This document shows positions 5,786 through 8,758 of a DNA stretch of 8,758 nt, in pieces; positions within the stretch are counted from its first letter, which is position 1; the number at the start of each line of letters is the position of its first letter. Source of the DNA: Clostridiales bacterium (GTDB taxonomy: Bacteria; Bacillota; Clostridia; Peptostreptococcales; Anaerovoracaceae); NCBI GenBank assembly GCA_012735285.1, contig JAAYHT010000235.1:1-8758 (forward strand), read 5' to 3'. The notes beneath the pieces are model-generated. The model saw nothing but the letters and a program-made list of their open reading frames with translations, made no database searches and had not been told where the DNA came from. Position numbers and translations under genes: made by a program.

Positions 5786-6454
5786 TATCTGCGAGCTTAT
5801 TGGCTCAAATTCAGAATTGAATAGATCTAAGCGTTTTATATTACAATTCTCCCCTCTAAATTCTTTTCCAATATATTCAAAGAAAGCTTTTAATAATAAT
5901 TCAGGATTTAGATTAGAAGAGCTACCAGTTCTAACCACTGCATACATTCCCTTTTTATCTTCCAATGTTTTAAATTCATATATCATAGGCTTTATATCAA
6001 TTTCCTTCATGGTAGTTTTCTTTTTCTGGCGCTTTAATACTATAATCTTTTCCTGATTTAGAAATTTTTCTACTAATGAAGGCTCAATCTCACAATCACA
6101 TTGTATTTCATATGAGGCCCACTTAACAATTGATGCAATTGACTTTGATTTTGGATCTAATTGCCAGCAGTCAGTTATTTCTATCCCGTCGGGCATGGCA
6201 CTGTTTAACATGTCTTTAAGATCTTTAGCGTTATAGATTTTATTCGTTTCAAATTCTAAATATTCTCCTAGACTTGTAAAACCAAGTGAAAGAGGTTGAG
6301 CAAAAGACATCTTAGGACGGGGATTAAAGCCTTGTGAATATGATAATGATATTTCCATGCGTTTAAAAGCTCTATGAAAGAGTCTTATCATATCAAGGTG
6401 TGAAATATATTTGATTAAACCAAGCTTTTTAAACTTAAAAAGATATTTAGCCAT
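5777..6454 (-). CDS. TIGR03936 family (DUF2344) radical-SAM-associated protein
   Basis: This 225-residue protein of unknown biochemical function is of the type found next to, or fused to, a TIGR03960 radical SAM protein. Its N-terminus carries the characteristic stretch of the family: AKYLFKFKKLGLIKYISHLD, FHRAFKRMEISLSYSQGFNPRPKMSFAQPLSLGF and SLGEYLEFE, covering about residues 2-75. The second half is less conserved and ends FEPISSQILT. It starts at ATG 6454, whose ATGGCTAA overlaps the stop of the radical SAM gene by 8 bases, with GAGGGG just upstream. A longer frame from GTG at 6472 lacks a comparable site. The overlap implies coupled translation and a shared job, in line with the known fusions. 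Its last codons form the -35 box of the comEA promoter. Confidence 0.9.
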   Translation of the reverse strand: MAKYLFKFKKLGLIKYISHLDMIRLFHRAFKRMEISLSYSQGFNPRPKMSFAQPLSLGFTSLGEYLEFETNKIYNAKDLKDMLNSAMPDGIEITDCWQLDPKSKSIASIVKWASYEIQCDCEIEPSLVEKFLNQEKIIVLKRQKKKTTMKEIDIKPMIYEFKTLEDKKGMYAVVRTGSSSNLNPELLLKAFFEYIGKEFRGENCNIKRLDLFNSEFEPISSQILT

Positions 6455-8306
6455 TTGTCCCCTCTCTTTCACATTTTACATATCTGTTGACTCCACAAGC
6501 AGTACAGCTGATTCTGCAGTCATGGGTTTGTTTTTCTTCCAAAGCTTTTTCATATTCCTTAAAAAGATATTTCTTTGTTACCCCGGTATCGATTATATCC
6601 CATGGTAATACATCACTATTAGTAACCTTACCGCTCGAATAGAAAGTAGGATCAATACCTACATCATCAAAGGCTTTCATCCAATTGTCAAAGTTGAAAT
6701 GCTCTCTCCAGGAATCAAATTTACAACCATATTCCCAAGCTTTGATAATGACGTCAACTATTCGCCTATCACCTCTGGCTAAATAAGCCTCAATTAGGCT
6801 AGGCTCTGTATTATGATAATTGAGACTTACTCCTTTTAGCTTTTTAATTTTCTCTTTTAAATAGCTGTGTTTTTCATTAAACTGATCTGCTGTATCTTGA
6901 GCACACCATTGGAATGGCGTATGTGGTTTAGGTACGAAATTCGATACGCTGACAGTTATATTAAACCTTCTATTCTTTCTTCCCTTGTTATGATCATAAT
7001 AAATATCCATGATGTTCCTAGCAATCTCGACTATGCCGTCTAAATCTTCAAAGGTCTCAGTAGGAAGACCAATCATGAAATATAGCTTAACGTTTGTCCA
7101 ACCAAGTGATATGGCATGTTTCATTGCATCGTAAATATCCTTATCAGTGATTGATTTATTTATTACATCCCTTAAGCGTTGGGTACCTGCTTCAGGAGCA
7201 AAAGTAAGGCCTGTTTTTTTGTACTTTTGAATTTCATTTAATACTTCAAAAGAAAAAGAATCTAGCCTTAATGAAGGAAGAGATAGGGCAACATTTTTTT
7301 CCTTACCCAACTCCATCAATTCCATAACCAGTGGTTTCAATTCAGAATAATCGCTTGTCGATAGGGAAAGAAGCGATAGTTCATCATAACCCGTTGAAGC
7401 AAGCTGTTTTTTAATCAAATCTATTGCGCAATCCTTACTCCTTTCTCTAACTGGGCGATATATCATGCCGGCTTGACAAAATCTGCAACCTCTTGTACAC
7501 CCTCTAAATATTTCCATAACAGACCGGTCATGAACAATTTCAATCAGAGGTACTATTGGTTCCGTTGGAAATGTAGCTTTAGATAAATCGGTAACTACTC
7601 TCTTTTTTATTCTATCCGGAGCGCTTTCTTTTGATTTTTCTATAGATTGGATTGTACCATCCTGTCTATATATAGGCTTGTAGAATTCAGGGATATAAAT
7701 GCCTTCTACATTTAATAAAGTTGACAGAAAATCATTACGGTTAACATCCCCTTTATTTTTATGTTCTCTGTAGAGGTCGCAGATTTGGGGTAAGCAATCT
7801 TCGCCATCACCAATAATAATGAAATCAAATATTTCAGCCATAGGTTCAGGATTAAATGCACATGGTCCTCCCCCTATTATTAATGGAAAACCATCTCCTC
7901 TGTCTTTACTTTTAATAGGGATACCGGCTAAATCTAGCATGTTGATTATGTTAGTAAATGACAACTCGTATTGCAGTGTAAATCCAACCATGTCTAATTC
8001 ATTTACTGGTGTTTTTGTTTCCAATGTAAAAAGAGGAATATTTTCCTTTCTCATCATTTCTTCCATATCTGATGCAGGTGCAAAAATTCTTTCGCAAAAC
8101 ACATCATCAATATCATTTAGCACCTTGTATATTATCTGTAACCCGAGATATGACATTCCTATTTCATAAGTATCAGGAAAAGCAAAACCAAAGTTTATAT
8201 TTACTTTATGCTTGTCCTTATTTATAGAATTAAGCTCTCCTCCTATATATCTTCCTGGCTTTTCTACCTTTGGAAGCTGCTTATTTAGAATTTCGGTCAA
8301 TACCAT
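6447..8306 (-). CDS. TIGR03960 family B12-binding-like radical SAM protein
   Basis: This 619-residue radical SAM enzyme has no established substrate. The N-terminal third (about 30-200) resembles a B12-binding-type fold (NFGFAFPDTYEIGMSYLGLQIIY, GFPLIIGGGPCAFNPEPMAE, IIIGDGED). The radical SAM core follows, with the cluster-binding cysteines C270, C274 and C277 in RGCTRGCRFCQAGMIYRPVRERS, then LSLSTSDYSEL, LTFAPEAGTQRLRDVINK and VKLYFMIGLPTET, which form the TIM-barrel strands. The C-terminus holds a second cysteine group (C597, C601, C604, C612 in CRISCTACGVNRYVKC) that may bind another metal or cluster. ATG 8306 is chosen because AAGGAG lies 8 bases upstream; a TTG at 8312 would be only 2 bases from that site. 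It overlaps the M50 gene by 10 bases and the DUF2344 gene by 8, making a tight three-gene operon. Confidence 0.93.
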   Translation of the reverse strand: MVLTEILNKQLPKVEKPGRYIGGELNSINKDKHKVNINFGFAFPDTYEIGMSYLGLQIIYKVLNDIDDVFCERIFAPASDMEEMMRKENIPLFTLETKTPVNELDMVGFTLQYELSFTNIINMLDLAGIPIKSKDRGDGFPLIIGGGPCAFNPEPMAEIFDFIIIGDGEDCLPQICDLYREHKNKGDVNRNDFLSTLLNVEGIYIPEFYKPIYRQDGTIQSIEKSKESAPDRIKKRVVTDLSKATFPTEPIVPLIEIVHDRSVMEIFRGCTRGCRFCQAGMIYRPVRERSKDCAIDLIKKQLASTGYDELSLLSLSTSDYSELKPLVMELMELGKEKNVALSLPSLRLDSFSFEVLNEIQKYKKTGLTFAPEAGTQRLRDVINKSITDKDIYDAMKHAISLGWTNVKLYFMIGLPTETFEDLDGIVEIARNIMDIYYDHNKGRKNRRFNITVSVSNFVPKPHTPFQWCAQDTADQFNEKHSYLKEKIKKLKGVSLNYHNTEPSLIEAYLARGDRRIVDVIIKAWEYGCKFDSWREHFNFDNWMKAFDDVGIDPTFYSSGKVTNSDVLPWDIIDTGVTKKYLFKEYEKALEEKQTHDCRISCTACGVNRYVKCEREGTNG

Positions 8307-8758
8307 TTCCAATTCTCCTTTTCTAATGCTGTGTATATACTCATCAATCTATAAAACGAATAACGTGAATCTGCCCTTCCTGCAATATATAGATTAACTG
8401 CTAATGCACATATCAATAAATTAATCACACTATATTGTACCAAGTATAATCCTAAAAGAAATAGTAAAAGTGAAAATATAAAAGAAAATATTTTTGATAT
8501 TATATATGCTTTTCCATAACCAAAAAAATATGATAGGTAGACACCTATTATCTTTCCTCCATCTAAAGGATAAAATGGCATTAAATTAAACAAACCAAGT
8601 ATTAAATTTGAAACTAAAATACTTCTGACAAATAAAGTGGGAAATATGAGATAGGCTAAATAAAAAACCAATGCTATTGCAAGGTTAAACATTGGACCTG
8701 AAAGATTTATAATTAGCTGGTCAAATGGACGCAAATAACCTTCTTCTAAGTGCAACAC
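8297..8758 (-). CDS. spoIVFB: M50 site-2 protease, SpoIVFB-like, C-terminal part
   Basis: This is a multi-pass intramembrane metalloprotease; the gene runs off the right edge, so only the last 153 residues are seen. The visible part includes NLSGPMFNLAIAL and the second zinc-ligand motif FNLMPFYPLDGGKI (Asp at fragment residue 66), which pairs with an HExxH that would lie outside the window. At least four hydrophobic segments are evident. SpoIVFB cleaves pro-sigma-K in Bacillus. Its place just before the TIGR03960 gene matches the clostridial counterpart of the Bacillus spoIVF locus, and spoIVB lies in the same window. Unlike Bacillus SpoIVFB it ends about 87 residues after the DG motif, leaving no room for a C-terminal CBS domain. 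The symbol is by family and context; a housekeeping M50 paralogue is possible. Confidence 0.85.
   Translation of the reverse strand: MLHLEEGYLRPFDQLIINLSGPMFNLAIALVFYLAYLIFPTLFVRSILVSNLILGLFNLMPFYPLDGGKIIGVYLSYFFGYGKAYIISKIFSFIFSLLLFLLGLYLVQYSVINLLICALAVNLYIAGRADSRYSFYRLMSIYTALEKENWKWY

Noticed and set aside
7819..8169. A 116-codon plus-strand open frame inside the TIGR03960 gene
   Set aside because: It is the antisense of conserved B12-binding-like sequence, with no recognisable protein features.

Overview
The window reads as a low-GC, endospore-forming member of the Firmicutes, most likely class Clostridia (a Tissierella- or Alkaliphilus-like lineage is a guess from protein character alone). 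Supporting signs are AT-rich DNA, strong AAGGAG-type ribosome binding sites, a clear Spo0A, a SpoIVB S55 protease, and a SpoIVFB-type M50 protease next to the TIGR03960/TIGR03936 radical-SAM pair. Every convincing gene lies on the minus strand, so transcription runs from the right end to the left end. I see no tRNA, rRNA, CRISPR array, insertion sequence or phage gene, and no gene-free stretch longer than about 190 bases.

In transcription order: (1) 8758-5777 holds the C-terminal part of an M50 site-2 protease, a TIGR03960 B12-binding-like radical SAM protein and its TIGR03936/DUF2344 partner. These are packed with 10- and 8-base overlaps and form one translationally coupled unit. (2) 5785-3462 starts with a perfect TTGACA/TATAAT promoter inside the end of the DUF2344 gene. 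It continues with comEA, a small membrane protein with a BofC-like C-terminal domain, and spoIVB. The spoIVB reading frame is broken by what looks like one missing base at about 4307-4312, although the catalytic triad downstream is intact. (3) 3461-2459 holds spo0A, with a sigma-A-like promoter, an exact Spo0A-box core upstream and a strong terminator downstream. (4) 2409-1882 holds a second hairpin and an unrecognised single-membrane-segment protein. (5) 1849-1 holds iscS, iscU and the start of mnmA, an iron-sulfur/tRNA-thiolation operon with its own extended -10 promoter.

Functionally the middle of the window is a sporulation signalling block. Spo0A is the master regulator. SpoIVB and the M50 protease are two of the components of the sigma-K (pro-sigma-K processing) checkpoint in Bacillus. 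BofC is the known inhibitor of SpoIVB in Bacillus, so a BofC-like gene directly upstream of spoIVB is a suggestive pairing. The left block supplies sulfur: IscS takes sulfur from cysteine, IscU builds Fe-S clusters on it, and MnmA uses IscS-derived sulfur to thiolate tRNA wobble uridine.

Several gene starts were moved from the longest open frame to the codon that sits at proper distance from a ribosome binding site (iscS TTG 1782, BofC-like ATG 5014, comEA GTG 5722, DUF2344 ATG 6454, TIGR03960 ATG 8306). I found no plainly new multi-gene system. The best leads are the broken spoIVB, the BofC-like/SpoIVB pairing, and the inverted repeat that encloses the comEA ribosome binding site and start.
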